From Clostridium sp. SM-530-WT-3G (GTDB taxonomy: Bacteria; Bacillota; Clostridia; Clostridiales; Clostridiaceae), in assembly GCF_012843905.1 (NCBI RefSeq), contig NZ_JABAGC010000029.1:1-41877 (forward strand): DNA of 41,877 nt, given 5' to 3'. Below, one piece after another: positions 25,853-34,962 of this stretch. The position numbers were made by a program, and so were the translations under genes. The notes under the pieces are model-generated. The model saw only the letters and a list, made by a program, of their open reading frames with translations, was not told the DNA's origin and did no database searches. Each line of letters starts with the position of its first letter. The first letter of the stretch is position 1.

Positions 25853-26140
25853 TTAATGCAGAAATTTATTTATCATAGTACCTACAGCCACGAACAGTAT
25901 AACACCAACAATTACAGTTATATATACTAATGACATCCATTTACCCATTTTATTCCCCATACTTCCATAAGACTTATTTAAAGGTAGTGATATTGGTTTG
26001 CCCTCTTTATCAAACATCATTGACATCCTTTTATCACTGGCAATATAACCTTTATCGCTTTTTGTGACCTTTAGATTCTTAACATCCATCTTCCCTTTCT
26101 CACAAAATAATCTAATCTTTTTTTTAACCATATCTGTCAT
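25853..26140 (-). CDS. Small membrane protein of unknown function (95 aa)
   Basis: Not recognised. The N-terminal 65 residues are basic and soluble (KKKIRLFCEKGKMDVKNLKVTKSDKGYIASDK), and a single membrane segment lies at the C-terminus (about 70-92, LVYITVIVGVILFVAVGTMI), giving a tail-anchored shape. I start at ATG 26138-26140 because GGGAGAA precedes it; the ATG at 26161 has no site. It stands alone upstream of the universal stress protein gene in the same direction. Confidence 0.65.
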   Translation of the reverse strand: MTDMVKKKIRLFCEKGKMDVKNLKVTKSDKGYIASDKRMSMMFDKEGKPISLPLNKSYGSMGNKMGKWMSLVYITVIVGVILFVAVGTMINKFLH

Positions 26141-26571
26141 AAATTCTCCCATCACTTTCATTTAAACTTATATAAAATAAAAGGAAGACATATAAATTTT
26201 TTATACTGCCTTCTCCTATAGTCCCTCTAATATTGTATAATTTTATATTAAATAAAACAATTACCATTTTAAGTAATTTTTTTAAGTTTAAAATTATTTC
26301 TTCAGAAAACTTATTATAATAATTTATATGTTTAATTGAAAAATCAAATAAAGTTCTAGTAATTTTAATAAAATAAATAATTTTTATCTTTAAATAAATC
26401 TGATACATATATAAAAATAAATACTTAAAGTAAAATTAATAAAAATACACCTTATATAAAATCAAAAACTAAATTAGCTTTAATAGACTTATTCAAAATA
26501 ACAGTGTAGAATGACGCGCGGGGTTATTTCCCTTAATTATTTATAAATTATATAGAAAGGATAATTTTACT
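26141..26571. other. Intergenic region before the APC antiporter gene
   Basis: A 94-codon minus-strand frame here has no ribosome binding site and a random-looking AT-driven composition, so I do not call it. At 26512-26530 a short GC-rich patch (GACGCGCGGGG, then TTATTTCCC) stands out and could form a weak GGGG/CCC hairpin in the antiporter leader. Nothing else is recognised. Confidence 0.4.
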
Positions 26572-28032
26572 ATGGAAAATGAAAAATCAAAAGCAGGAAA
26601 ACTAGGGTTAATAGGACTTGTTGCACTTTGTATTAGTGCTATGGTTGGTACAGGTGTCTTTGATTTACCTAAAAATATGTCTGCTGGATCTGGGGTTACC
26701 GGTCAACTTATTGCTTGGGGTATTACTGGTATTGGCATCTGGTTTATTGTAAAAATGTTTGTTATCCTTAGTGATGTTAAATCAAATTTGACTGCTGGAT
26801 TATATAAATATGCGGAGGTTGGTTTTGGACCATTTAGTGGCTTCTTTACTTCCTGGGCTTACTTTGTTTGCCAATGTGCTACAAATGCTGCATATGCAGT
26901 TTTAGTTATGAGTACATTGAATTACTTTTTCCCAGGAGTTTTTACTGGAGGAAATAACTGGCCCTCAGTTATTGGTGCTTCTATAATTACATGGTTAATC
27001 ACCGCTTTAGTTCTTCAAGGAGTAAAAGTTTCAAGTGTAATTCAAAAAGTTGCTACAGCTTTCATGCTTTCAGTTATATTTGTGTTCTTAGCAACTGTTT
27101 TAATGCACTTCAACCTACATACTTTCACTGATAATTCAGCTGCTTATATAGCTATTCCAGCTTTAGATGATAAGCCTATGGGTAGTCTTATCCATCAAGT
27201 TATGAATACTATAGTTATTACATTATGGTTATTTGGAGGTGTCGAAGGTGCTGTTGTTATGTCTGATAAGGCAAAAGATGTAAAGCTAGTACCTAAAGCA
27301 ACAGTTCTAGGTTTTATTATTTGTTTAGTCATGTATGCTAGTGTAGGAATATTTTCACTTGGCGTATATTCATATGGTGAATTAGCTAATATGACTTCAC
27401 CATCTACTGCATATATTCTTATGAACTTATGGCATAGTACTATTGGACGTGATGTAATAACTATTGCACTATTATTTGCTGTTTTCTCAAGCTGGATTTC
27501 ATGGATTGAAATGTTAGCTGAACTTCCTCAACATGCGGCCGCAGATGACGGATCATTTCCTAAGTCTTTTGCTAAAGTTTCTAAAAAAGGAGTTCCTGTG
27601 GTTTCAATTATTGTAGCAACTATTGTAATTGAAATAATTATTTTAATTTCTCATTTTGATAATAATGCATATCAAATGCTTTTAACTATTGTTGCTGTTA
27701 TGACTATTCCGCCATATTTATTTTCTGCAATGTATCTCATTAAAATTAGCAAAAATAAGGATAGTAGTGACTTTACTGGAAATAAAAAGCACAGCAGAAA
27801 TAAAGCATTAATAATTGGTATTCTTGCATTCATATATATTCTCTTTATGGCGTATTCAGCACAGATTAAATATACACTTATTTCGTTTATTTTCTATGCA
27901 ATTGGAATTCCACTTTATATGATAGCTAGAAAACAAAATGGTAAAAAAATATTTAGTAAAGGCGAAGCTATATTTGCAGTTATAATTGTACTTGTTGCTC
28001 TTTATGGAATTTATTCTCTAGTTATGAGCTAA
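26572..28032 (+). CDS. APC-family basic amino acid/polyamine antiporter
   Basis: The 486-aa integral membrane protein has about 12-13 membrane segments and the APC-superfamily signature in segment 1 (SAMVGTGVFDLPKNMSAGSG, the unwound GxG substrate site). The overall look (VKSNLTAGLYKYAEVGFGPFSGF; LWLFGGVEGAVVMSDKAKDVK) fits the arginine/ornithine, lysine/cadaverine type antiporters of the APA family (ArcD/YjdE-like). The exact substrate cannot be read. A functional link with the Orn/Lys/Arg decarboxylase at the window's left end is possible but they are 25 kb apart. The ATG follows AAAGGA. It is monocistronic with a strong terminator. Confidence 0.9.
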   Translation: MENEKSKAGKLGLIGLVALCISAMVGTGVFDLPKNMSAGSGVTGQLIAWGITGIGIWFIVKMFVILSDVKSNLTAGLYKYAEVGFGPFSGFFTSWAYFVCQCATNAAYAVLVMSTLNYFFPGVFTGGNNWPSVIGASIITWLITALVLQGVKVSSVIQKVATAFMLSVIFVFLATVLMHFNLHTFTDNSAAYIAIPALDDKPMGSLIHQVMNTIVITLWLFGGVEGAVVMSDKAKDVKLVPKATVLGFIICLVMYASVGIFSLGVYSYGELANMTSPSTAYILMNLWHSTIGRDVITIALLFAVFSSWISWIEMLAELPQHAAADDGSFPKSFAKVSKKGVPVVSIIVATIVIEIIILISHFDNNAYQMLLTIVAVMTIPPYLFSAMYLIKISKNKDSSDFTGNKKHSRNKALIIGILAFIYILFMAYSAQIKYTLISFIFYAIGIPLYMIARKQNGKKIFSKGEAIFAVIIVLVALYGIYSLVMS

Positions 28033-28107
28033 GTCTTCTTAACATATAGTAAATACCAACATTAAAATCATAATTCGAAAATAAATTCATATAAAATTAT
28101 TAAATAT

Positions 28108-28144
28108 AAAAAGCTCACTAGAAATTTATTCTAGTGAGCTTTTT
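28108..28144 (+). terminator. Bidirectional terminator between antiporter and flavoprotein genes
   Basis: Perfect 16-base arms (AAAAAGCTCACTAGAA and TTCTAGTGAGCTTTTT) with a 5-base loop lie between two convergent genes, giving a T-run in both directions. Confidence 0.92.
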
Positions 28145-28167
28145 ATAAATACTATCTACTTCTATTT

Positions 28168-29502
28168 TTATTTACAAACATTTCCCGCTACATTTAATAC
28201 ATCCCATGTTCTTGCAAATGGAGGTGCATAACATAAATCAAGCATTCCAAGTTGTTTTGTAGTAAGTTTTCCAAATATACATGCAGCTAATACATTTACC
28301 CTTTGAACTGCTCCCTTATATCCTGCCACTTGACCACCTAATATTTCATAAGTATCTGCATTATAAATTAATTTTACATATATCTTATTTTGACCTGGAT
28401 AATAATCTGTTTGATTCATATCAGTAATAAATGCTGTCTTATAGTTAACTCCAAGTGCTTTAGCCTTTTCTTCAGTGATTCCAGTTCTACCAGCTTCCAT
28501 ATCCATTACTTTTATACAGCTTGATGCTAATGAACCTTGGAATTCAGTATCCATTCCTGCTAAATTTTCACCTACTATACGTCCAAGTTTGTTAGCTCCT
28601 GTAGCTAGTGGAACATAACTTTGTTCATCCTGTACTATTTGATAAATAGTTGCACAGTCTCCTGCTGCATAAACATCTTCTATAGAAGTTCTTCCGTGAT
28701 TATCTACAACTATAGCTCCATTTCTAAGCATTTCAATTCCTGAATCCTTTAAGAATTCTGTGTTAGGTCTAACTCCTGTAGCTATAATTACAACATCAGC
28801 TTCAACTTCACGATTATTTGTAACAACCTTTTCTACTTTACCGTCTCCAATTAATTCAGTTACAGTTTCTTGTACATAAAGATTAACATCATGTTTTCTT
28901 AATTCTTCTTCTAAAAGATCTGTAATTTCCTTATCAAAAACATCTTGAAGTATTCTATCCCCTAATTGGAATACTGATACTTCCTTACCATACTTCTTAG
29001 CTGCTTCAACTGCTTCAAGACCTATAAATCCTGCACCAATTATAGCAACCTTCTTGTTTTTTTCATTTTTCATAAGAGCTTTTAATGCATATCCATCTTG
29101 TAAGCTTTTTAATGTATGAACATTTTCTAAGTTTACATTCTTAATTGGTGGTATTATACTTCTAGCTCCTGTAGCTATCATTATTTTATCAAAGGAATCT
29201 TCAAAAACAGTATCTTCTTTTAAGTTCTTTACTGTAACCTTCTTGTTTTTAAAATCTACATTTGTTACCTCATGAAGAGTCTTAACGTCTACTCCTGATT
29301 TTATAAATGCTTCTGGAGTCCTTGCTATCATTCTTTCTGTATCTTCAAAGAAATCTCCTACAAAATAAGGAAGTCCACATGCACCAAATGATACTATATC
29401 TCCTTTTTCATATATAACAATTTCAGCATCCTTATGAAGTCTTCTAAGTTTAGCTGCAGCACTAGTACCAGCTGCAATTCCTCCAACTATTACTACTCTC
29501 AT
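28168..29502 (-). CDS. CoA-disulfide reductase/NADH oxidase type flavoprotein
   Basis: The 444-aa protein is a pyridine nucleotide-disulfide oxidoreductase of the single-cysteine group. It has an N-terminal FAD Rossmann motif (VVIVGGIAAGTSAAAKLRR), the single redox Cys in SFGACGLPYF (C43), a second Rossmann motif for NAD(P)H (VAIIGAGFIGLEAVEAAKK), and the second FAD motif VYAAGDCA. The C-terminal dimerisation domain is complete. The family includes CoA-disulfide reductases, NADH oxidases (Nox) and persulfide/NADH peroxidases; the SFxxCGLPY context favours CoA-disulfide reductase-like enzymes, but the reaction is not decided. Such enzymes handle oxidative stress in anaerobes. The ATG follows TTGGAGG. 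Confidence 0.9.
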   Translation of the reverse strand: MRVVIVGGIAAGTSAAAKLRRLHKDAEIVIYEKGDIVSFGACGLPYFVGDFFEDTERMIARTPEAFIKSGVDVKTLHEVTNVDFKNKKVTVKNLKEDTVFEDSFDKIMIATGARSIIPPIKNVNLENVHTLKSLQDGYALKALMKNEKNKKVAIIGAGFIGLEAVEAAKKYGKEVSVFQLGDRILQDVFDKEITDLLEEELRKHDVNLYVQETVTELIGDGKVEKVVTNNREVEADVVIIATGVRPNTEFLKDSGIEMLRNGAIVVDNHGRTSIEDVYAAGDCATIYQIVQDEQSYVPLATGANKLGRIVGENLAGMDTEFQGSLASSCIKVMDMEAGRTGITEEKAKALGVNYKTAFITDMNQTDYYPGQNKIYVKLIYNADTYEILGGQVAGYKGAVQRVNVLAACIFGKLTTKQLGMLDLCYAPPFARTWDVLNVAGNVCK

Positions 29503-29592
29503 TATTTATCCTCCAATATTGTTCTTCTATTAAAATATGATTATTTATTTAATTTTTATCATTAGCTCTATTTATATTCTATGTTTATCCTA

Positions 29593-29621
29593 ATACTAAT
29601 TATTTTATTACCTTTTGTCAA
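29593..29621 (-). promoter_or_regulatory. Promoter of the flavoprotein gene
   Basis: On the minus strand TTGACA (29616-29621) and TAGTAT (29593-29598) are spaced by 17 bases, about 90 bases before the start codon. Confidence 0.55.
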
Positions 29622-29672
29622 CATATCCTATCGTTTTAGTTGCATATAAATTTTTGTATAATTACCGAAAAA

Positions 29673-30509
29673 CTATATAATCTTTAAATTTTTCATGCTT
29701 AAATCTAATATTTTTGCAGAATGAGTAAGTGCTCCTACAGAAATATAATCAACACCAATTTCAGCTATTGATTTTATATTTTTCAGTTCAACATTTCCTG
29801 AGAATTCAGTAAGTGCTCTATCACCAATCATTTCTACTGCTTTTTTTGCAGTTTCAAGATCCATATTATCAAGCATTATAATATCAGCTTTAGCCTCTAA
29901 TGCTTCTTCAACCATTTCAAGGCTTTCTGTTTCAACTTCAATTTTTCTTACAAATGACGAATTTTCTTTTGCTAATTTTACTGCATTTTTTATTCCGCCA
30001 GCTGCACTTATATGATTATCCTTAAGCATAACACCATCTGATAAATTAATTCTATGATTACAGCCTCCCCCTACTTTTACACTATACTTTTCAAGTATTC
30101 TTAGATTAGGAGTAGTCTTTCTTGTATCTAAAAGCTTAGCCTTTGTATGGCTTATTTCATTTACAAATTTATTAGTTAAAGTAGCAATTCCACTCATTCT
30201 TTGAAGCAGATTAAGAGCTACCCTTTCCCCAATAAGGACATTTCTAGTGCTTCCTTTTAATTCACCTATTTTTTCTTTAGCACAAACTTTTTGCCCATCT
30301 TGTTTAAATAGCCTTACTTCAACATCTCCCAGTATTTCAAAAACTCTTTTAAACACATCTAACCCAGCTATTATTCCATCTTCTTTGCATAATAATTCAA
30401 CTGTACATGTACTTTTTTCATCAATAATACATTCTGTTGAAATATCTCCATTAGGTATATCTTCAATAAGTGCATTTTTTATTATATTATCTACAACTAA
30501 GCAATTCAT
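29673..30509 (-). CDS. nadC: Quinolinate phosphoribosyltransferase
   Basis: The 278-aa enzyme turns quinolinate and PRPP into nicotinate mononucleotide, the last step of the nadABC pathway. Visible family marks are LDTRKTTPNLR, GGGCNHRINLSDGVMLKDNH (substrate-binding Arg, His and Lys), VEVE-type EVETESLEM and IMLDNM, and VDYISVGALTHS at the C-terminus. The start is ATG 30507-30509 with GGGGGA just upstream, which places it 23 bases inside the end of nadB; a longer frame to 30536 lacks a site. Translational coupling is likely. Confidence 0.96.
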   Translation of the reverse strand: MNCLVVDNIIKNALIEDIPNGDISTECIIDEKSTCTVELLCKEDGIIAGLDVFKRVFEILGDVEVRLFKQDGQKVCAKEKIGELKGSTRNVLIGERVALNLLQRMSGIATLTNKFVNEISHTKAKLLDTRKTTPNLRILEKYSVKVGGGCNHRINLSDGVMLKDNHISAAGGIKNAVKLAKENSSFVRKIEVETESLEMVEEALEAKADIIMLDNMDLETAKKAVEMIGDRALTEFSGNVELKNIKSIAEIGVDYISVGALTHSAKILDLSMKNLKII

Positions 30510-31794
30510 TATCAAGTTTCCCCCCAAGCTTCTCAATTGTATTTCTTGCTATATCTTCATTTTCTTTAACTAATTCTTCTAAAGATTTATTAATTTCATC
30601 TACTACTATTACTTTATTCTCTATATTATCAATTTTAGAATTTATTAAATTTGCACCTCTTCTTGAAAAAACAAGCCCTTCAAGAAGTGAATTACTTGCA
30701 AGTCTATTAGCTCCATGAATTCCTGTACAGCTTGCTTCTCCAACAGCATATAAATTTCTCATAGAAGTCTCCGCGTCTATATTTACTTTTATTCCACCCA
30801 TAAAGAAATGCTGTGCTGGTGAAACTTTTATCTTTTCCTTAGTTATATCAGTTCCTCTTTCTAAGCAAGCTTGATATATAGAAGAAAATCTATTTTTTAT
30901 ATACTCTTCTCCTAAAAATCTTATATCTAAATAAACATAAGGTGTATTTGTCTCTTTAATCTGCTCATAAACTGCTTTTGAAACAACATCCCTTGGAAGA
31001 AGTTCATTAATAAATCTTTCACCATTTACATTAGTGAGCTTTCCACCTTCTCCTCTTAATGATTCAGATATTAAAAGTCTTCTGTTATCACTATTTTCTT
31101 CATAAAAAGCAGTAGGATGAATCTGAATATAATTTACATCCTTAAGCTCTACATCATGCTTTGCGCAAATAGCAAGTCCATCTCCTTTTAATATTCTCTG
31201 ATTTGTAGAGTTATTAAATAATCCACCAATACCACCTGTGGCAAGTACTACAGATTTAGCATACACATTAATCTGAGTATTATCCTTAATAATTACGGCA
31301 CCAATACACTCATTATCTTTTTCTATTAAATCTACAAAAAATGTATTTTCAAAAACAGTTATATTTTCAGCCTTTCTAACATTATTTATTAATGTTTTGG
31401 CTACACTTTCACCTGTATTATCCTTTGTATGAACTATTCTATTAATTCTGTGAGCCCCTTCTTTTGTATAGTTCCATGTACCATCTTCATTTTTATCAAG
31501 GTTTAAGCCTAATTTTTCTAAGTTTTTCACATTTTCTATTGATTCTTCAGCCAATACTGTTACAGCTTTTACATCATTTTTATACTGTCCAGCCTTTAAT
31601 GTATCTTCTATAAAACCTGGAATATCTTCTTTATTTCTTGCTACTGAAATACCACCTTGAGCTAAATAAGTATTTGTAGTAGATATTTTATCTTTACATA
31701 CTACAAGTACATTTAAGTCTTTTCTTAAATTTAATGCACAATAAAGGCCTGATATTCCAGACCCTACTATAATTATATCAACAAATTTATTCAT
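30487..31794 (-). CDS. nadB: L-aspartate oxidase
   Basis: The 435-aa flavoenzyme oxidises L-aspartate to iminoaspartate; in anaerobes fumarate serves as acceptor. It has the FAD motif VGSGISGLYCALNL, the YLAQGGISVA stretch, the HRINRIVHTKDNTG catalytic region, and a C-terminal HGANRLASNSLLEGLVF typical of NadB. Compared with the ~530-aa E. coli enzyme it has lost most of the C-terminal helical extension, as in other clostridial NadB proteins. The start codon overlaps the nadA stop (TAATG), with AGGAAGTGA in the end of nadA as ribosome binding site. Confidence 0.96.
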   Translation of the reverse strand: MNKFVDIIIVGSGISGLYCALNLRKDLNVLVVCKDKISTTNTYLAQGGISVARNKEDIPGFIEDTLKAGQYKNDVKAVTVLAEESIENVKNLEKLGLNLDKNEDGTWNYTKEGAHRINRIVHTKDNTGESVAKTLINNVRKAENITVFENTFFVDLIEKDNECIGAVIIKDNTQINVYAKSVVLATGGIGGLFNNSTNQRILKGDGLAICAKHDVELKDVNYIQIHPTAFYEENSDNRRLLISESLRGEGGKLTNVNGERFINELLPRDVVSKAVYEQIKETNTPYVYLDIRFLGEEYIKNRFSSIYQACLERGTDITKEKIKVSPAQHFFMGGIKVNIDAETSMRNLYAVGEASCTGIHGANRLASNSLLEGLVFSRRGANLINSKIDNIENKVIVVDEINKSLEELVKENEDIARNTIEKLGGKLDNELLSCR

Positions 31795-32711
31795 TACTTA
31801 TCACTTCCTAATTTATGCATGTTTTCTAAAGATCTTAATGCTTTCTTTCTAATTTCTTCATCCAATACAATTTCATATTCCATATTTAATAAGCAGTTAT
31901 ATAAATTTTCTAAAGTTGTCTTTTTCATATCCTGACAGCATACTCCATCTCCTGGAATTATAAATTTCTTATTTGGATTTCTTTTATTTAATTCATATAA
32001 TATTCCTTCTTCAGTTGCCACTATATAAACTTGTCCATCATCCTTTGTTGCATAATCAATTATTCCGCTTGTACTTCCAATATAATCTGCCATATTACGT
32101 ATTTCTTTAGTGCATTCAGGATGAACAAGAATCTTTGCATTTTTATACTCTTCTTTTGCCTTTAAAATATCTTCTGCACTGACTTTATTATGGCATCTAC
32201 AAAATCCATCCCATAATATAAATTCTTTTTCTGGGAAAAATTCTGATATATATCCTCCTAAATTTTTATCAGGTAAGAATAAGATTTGTTTATTAGGTAT
32301 ATTCTTCATTATATTCATGGCACTTGATGAAGTTACAGCAACATCACAGCAAGCTTTTACTTCATAAGTTGAATTAATATAACATACAACAAATGCTTCT
32401 GGATATTTTTCCTTCATTTCTATTAATGCTTTTTTACTTGCCATATCAGCCATCGCACATCCAGCTGTGTTACAAGGCATAAGTACTGTTTTTTCTGGAG
32501 ATAAGATTTTTGCACTTTCTGCCATAAATCTAACACCACAGAATACTATTACTTGTTCCTTACAATCTCTAGCTTTTTCACTTAGATAATAAGAATCTCC
32601 TACATAATCAGCTAACTCTTGAATTTCTCCTGGCTGATAATAATGTGCTAAAATTACAGCATTTTTTTCTTTCTTAATCTTAAGTATTTCTTCTTTTAAA
32701 TTCATATTCAT
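31794..32711 (-). CDS. nadA: Quinolinate synthase
   Basis: The protein (about 305 aa) condenses iminoaspartate with dihydroxyacetone phosphate to quinolinate with a [4Fe-4S] cluster. Cysteines at the expected cluster positions are seen in VFCGVRFMAESAK, VHPECTKEI and GDGVCCQDM; the AHYYQPGEIQELADYVGDSYYLS N-terminal motif and SSSAMN are typical. The start is uncertain: ATG 32709-32711, ATG 32703-32705 or GTG 32727-32729 are in frame and none has an ideal site; GGGGTG lies 12 bases before the first. It opens the nadABC operon. Confidence 0.95.
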   Translation of the reverse strand: MNMNLKEEILKIKKEKNAVILAHYYQPGEIQELADYVGDSYYLSEKARDCKEQVIVFCGVRFMAESAKILSPEKTVLMPCNTAGCAMADMASKKALIEMKEKYPEAFVVCYINSTYEVKACCDVAVTSSSAMNIMKNIPNKQILFLPDKNLGGYISEFFPEKEFILWDGFCRCHNKVSAEDILKAKEEYKNAKILVHPECTKEIRNMADYIGSTSGIIDYATKDDGQVYIVATEEGILYELNKRNPNKKFIIPGDGVCCQDMKKTTLENLYNCLLNMEYEIVLDEEIRKKALRSLENMHKLGSDK

Positions 32712-32738
32712 CTTTACATAGCACCCCACATCTTTTAC

Positions 32739-32754
32739 AGGTGTATATACACCT
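32739..32754 (-). promoter_or_regulatory. Palindromic operator at the nadA transcription start (NiaR-like candidate)
   Basis: AGGTGTATATACACCT is a perfect 16-bp palindrome that begins 8 bases downstream of the nadA -10 box, so it covers the expected start of transcription. In Firmicutes the niacin-responsive repressor NiaR (YrxA) commonly controls nadABC; assigning it here is inference, and no niaR gene is in the window. Confidence 0.6.
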
Positions 32755-32762
32755 TGTGGCTT

Positions 32763-32791
32763 ATTATATCATCACTTACCTTTTTATTCAA
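32763..32791 (-). promoter_or_regulatory. Promoter of nadABC
   Basis: TTGAAT (32786-32791) and a perfect TATAAT (32763-32768) on the minus strand are spaced by 17 bases. Confidence 0.85.
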
Positions 32792-32835
32792 TAAAATATA
32801 TTTTTTAACTCAAATAAAATATTTCAGTTTTTCCC

Positions 32836-32892
32836 TTGACTGTTATTTACAAAGACTGTATTATTGTATTAAAGACTTAATACAATAATACA
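32836..32892 (+). promoter_or_regulatory. Promoter and inverted-repeat operator of the gntR-ABC operon
   Basis: TTGACT (32836-32841) and TATTAT (32859-32864) are spaced by 17 bases. The -10 box lies in a perfect 16-base inverted repeat, TGTATTATTGTATTAA (32857-32872) and its complement (32877-32892), separated by AGAC. Autoregulation by the YtrA-type GntR protein encoded next is the natural reading. Confidence 0.88.
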
Positions 32893-32910
32893 AAGTAAAG
32901 GAGTGATATT

Positions 32911-33279
32911 ATGTCATGGAATTTTACTGATGACAAACCTATATATCTACAGCTTATGGAACAAATTCAGCTGAGAATTATATGTGGCACCTATAAAGCT
33001 GGGGAAAAACTTCCTTCTGTGCGAGAGATTGCAAGCGAAGCTTCAGTAAATCCTAATACAATGCAAAAAGCTCTTACTGAATTAGAAAGAACCGGTCTTG
33101 TTTTTAGTCAAAGAACAAGTGGTAGATTCATTACGGAGGACACAAAAATGATTAAAAATATTAGAAATGATTTAGCCAAAGATACAATAAACTCTTTTTT
33201 TAAAAGCATGAAAAAGATGGGATACACTCAAGATGAAATACTTGAACTTGTTAAAAATATTTCTAAGGAGATGAAATAA
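32911..33279 (+). CDS. YtrA-type GntR transcriptional regulator
   Basis: The 122-aa protein has an N-terminal GntR winged helix (KPIYLQLMEQIQLRIICGTYKAGEKLPSVREIASEASVNPNTMQKALTELE region, residues about 8-60) and only a short helical tail for dimerisation, the shape of the YtrA subfamily. YtrA regulators sit in front of ABC transporter genes and repress them until a cell-wall-active compound or envelope stress appears (known for B. subtilis ytr and several clostridial and lactic acid bacteria loci). The ATG follows AAAGGAGTG. The stop overlaps the next start (TAATG). Confidence 0.94.
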   Translation: MSWNFTDDKPIYLQLMEQIQLRIICGTYKAGEKLPSVREIASEASVNPNTMQKALTELERTGLVFSQRTSGRFITEDTKMIKNIRNDLAKDTINSFFKSMKKMGYTQDEILELVKNISKEMK

Positions 33280-34052
33280 TGAATAATGATAATAATCAAA
33301 TTTCTAGTAATGATAATTCAAAACCTGATTTCCCTATTTCTGATTGTTTGAATAATACCCCAATACTAGAATGTAAAAACTTAGTTAAACATTTTTCCAA
33401 AAAGCAAGCCTTAAAAGGAATTGATTTAAAAATTAATAGAGGTAGAATTGTAGGGCTTCTAGGACCTAATGGAAGTGGAAAAAGTACCTTGATAAAACTT
33501 GCAAATGGCCTTTTAACCCCTACAAGTGGTGAAATATTAATTGATGGTAAAGCTCCTGGTATACACTCTAAAGAAATAGTTTCTTACTTACCTGAGAGAA
33601 CATATTTAAATAACTGGATGAAAGTTTCTGACATAATCAACTTCTTTAACGATTTCTATAAAAACTTCAATCCTAAGAAAGCATATGACATGTTAAGCAA
33701 ATTAAATATAAATCCACAAGATAAGTTAAAAACAATGTCTAAAGGTACAAAAGAAAAAGTACAGCTTATACTGGTAATGAGCCGTGAAGCTGATTTATAC
33801 CTTTTAGATGAACCTATTGCAGGGGTTGATCCTGCTGCCAGAGATTATATATTAAATACTATTTTAACTAATTATAATCCAAATGCCACAATAGTAATAT
33901 CAACACATCTTATTTCAGATATAGAAAGAATTTTAGATGATGTTGTATTCATATCTTATGGTGAAATATTCTTAACTAAAAGCGTTGATGAAATACGTGA
34001 AGTTGAAGGAAAAAGTGTTGATGCTTTATTTAGGGAGGTATTTAAATGTTAA
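33279..34052 (+). CDS. ABC transporter ATP-binding protein (YtrB type)
   Basis: The 257-aa ATPase has Walker A GPNGSGKS (62-69), Walker B YLLDEPIAGVD, and H-loop His in VISTHL. The signature motif is degenerate (MSKGTKEK in place of LSGGQ), as is usual in YtrB/EcsA-like exporters. A Ser/Asn-rich N-terminal extension of about 28 residues precedes the domain and is unusual. It overlaps the regulator gene by one base and the permease gene by seven, so the three proteins are translationally coupled. The exported compound is unknown; envelope stress defence is the likely role. Confidence 0.93.
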   Translation: MNNDNNQISSNDNSKPDFPISDCLNNTPILECKNLVKHFSKKQALKGIDLKINRGRIVGLLGPNGSGKSTLIKLANGLLTPTSGEILIDGKAPGIHSKEIVSYLPERTYLNNWMKVSDIINFFNDFYKNFNPKKAYDMLSKLNINPQDKLKTMSKGTKEKVQLILVMSREADLYLLDEPIAGVDPAARDYILNTILTNYNPNATIVISTHLISDIERILDDVVFISYGEIFLTKSVDEIREVEGKSVDALFREVFKC

Positions 34053-34849
34053 GAAAATTAATTAAATATGAATTCAAAGCAACAGGGAGAAACATTCTGC
34101 CTCTTTATGGTGGATTACTAATTCTTTCTGTAATATTAAGAATCTTCCATGATAATCCTAACTCTTTAGATGGCACCTTTAGTAGATTAGCTCTTATGTT
34201 GAGCATATTTGTATACGGATTCATTATGGCAGCTGTATTTATAGCTACCTTCTTTATAATAGTTCAGAGATATCACAAAAATCTTCTTGGCGATGAAGGA
34301 TACTTAATGCATACATTACCTATTATGCCTTATAAGAATATTATCAGCAAATTAATTACATCTGGTGTATGGAGTATAGTAAGTTGCATTATTGCTGTAC
34401 TTTCTATTTTCATATTGTTTGTAGATAAAAATTTTATTAATGCACTCTTTAACTTTTTTCTTCCAAATCTAAAAAATGCATTTAATGAATTAGGTGGAAT
34501 AGCATATATAATTTTCTTAGAAATGATAATTTTAGGACTATTAGAATTAATACAGTTTATTCTTAAATTATATGCTTCAATATCACTTGGTCATTTATTC
34601 AATAATGCAAAAATTCTTTTATCTGTAGTAGCCTTTATAGCTCTTTGTATTTTAGAAGGATTTATTTCAAGTAACTTCTTTATTAGATTAAATGATGCTA
34701 TGAATATTCCTTCACTAGTATTTATGTATGATTCTTTAAATAATTTAAGCTGGTTGCTTATAGCATGTATTGTAATCAAATTTATTTATTCATGTGTTTA
34801 TTTCTTTATAACAAATTATTTATTAAAGAACAAATTAAATCTTGAATAG
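34046..34849 (+). CDS. ABC transporter permease of the GntR-YtrB operon
   Basis: The 267-aa protein has about six membrane segments (near 18-36, 50-75, 105-130, 145-170, 185-205 and 235-258) and no other domain. It is an ABC-2-like permease of the YtrC/D type, and with the preceding ATPase would form a small exporter. The family is poorly conserved in sequence, so the assignment rests on context and topology. GGGAGG lies 7 bases before the ATG. A strong terminator follows. Confidence 0.85.
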   Translation: MLRKLIKYEFKATGRNILPLYGGLLILSVILRIFHDNPNSLDGTFSRLALMLSIFVYGFIMAAVFIATFFIIVQRYHKNLLGDEGYLMHTLPIMPYKNIISKLITSGVWSIVSCIIAVLSIFILFVDKNFINALFNFFLPNLKNAFNELGGIAYIIFLEMIILGLLELIQFILKLYASISLGHLFNNAKILLSVVAFIALCILEGFISSNFFIRLNDAMNIPSLVFMYDSLNNLSWLLIACIVIKFIYSCVYFFITNYLLKNKLNLE

Positions 34850-34851
34850 AT

Positions 34852-34896
34852 AAAAAGAAATCCAGATAATTAAAACATTATACTGGATTTCTTTTT
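34852..34896 (+). terminator. Terminator of the gntR-ABC operon
   Basis: Perfect 14-base arms AAAAAGAAATCCAG and CTGGATTTCTTTTT with a 17-base loop, then TTT. It starts a few bases past the permease stop codon. Confidence 0.88.
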
Positions 34897-34962
34897 TTAT
34901 TATTAAGTTCAAATCGTATTATATGACTAACTTAGAAATTTATATTTATTTACATTATATAA

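Noticed and set aside
26124..26408. A 94-codon minus-strand frame overlapping the start of the 95-aa gene
   Set aside because: No ribosome binding site, AT-driven Ile/Lys/Asn/Phe composition, and overlap with the better supported gene.
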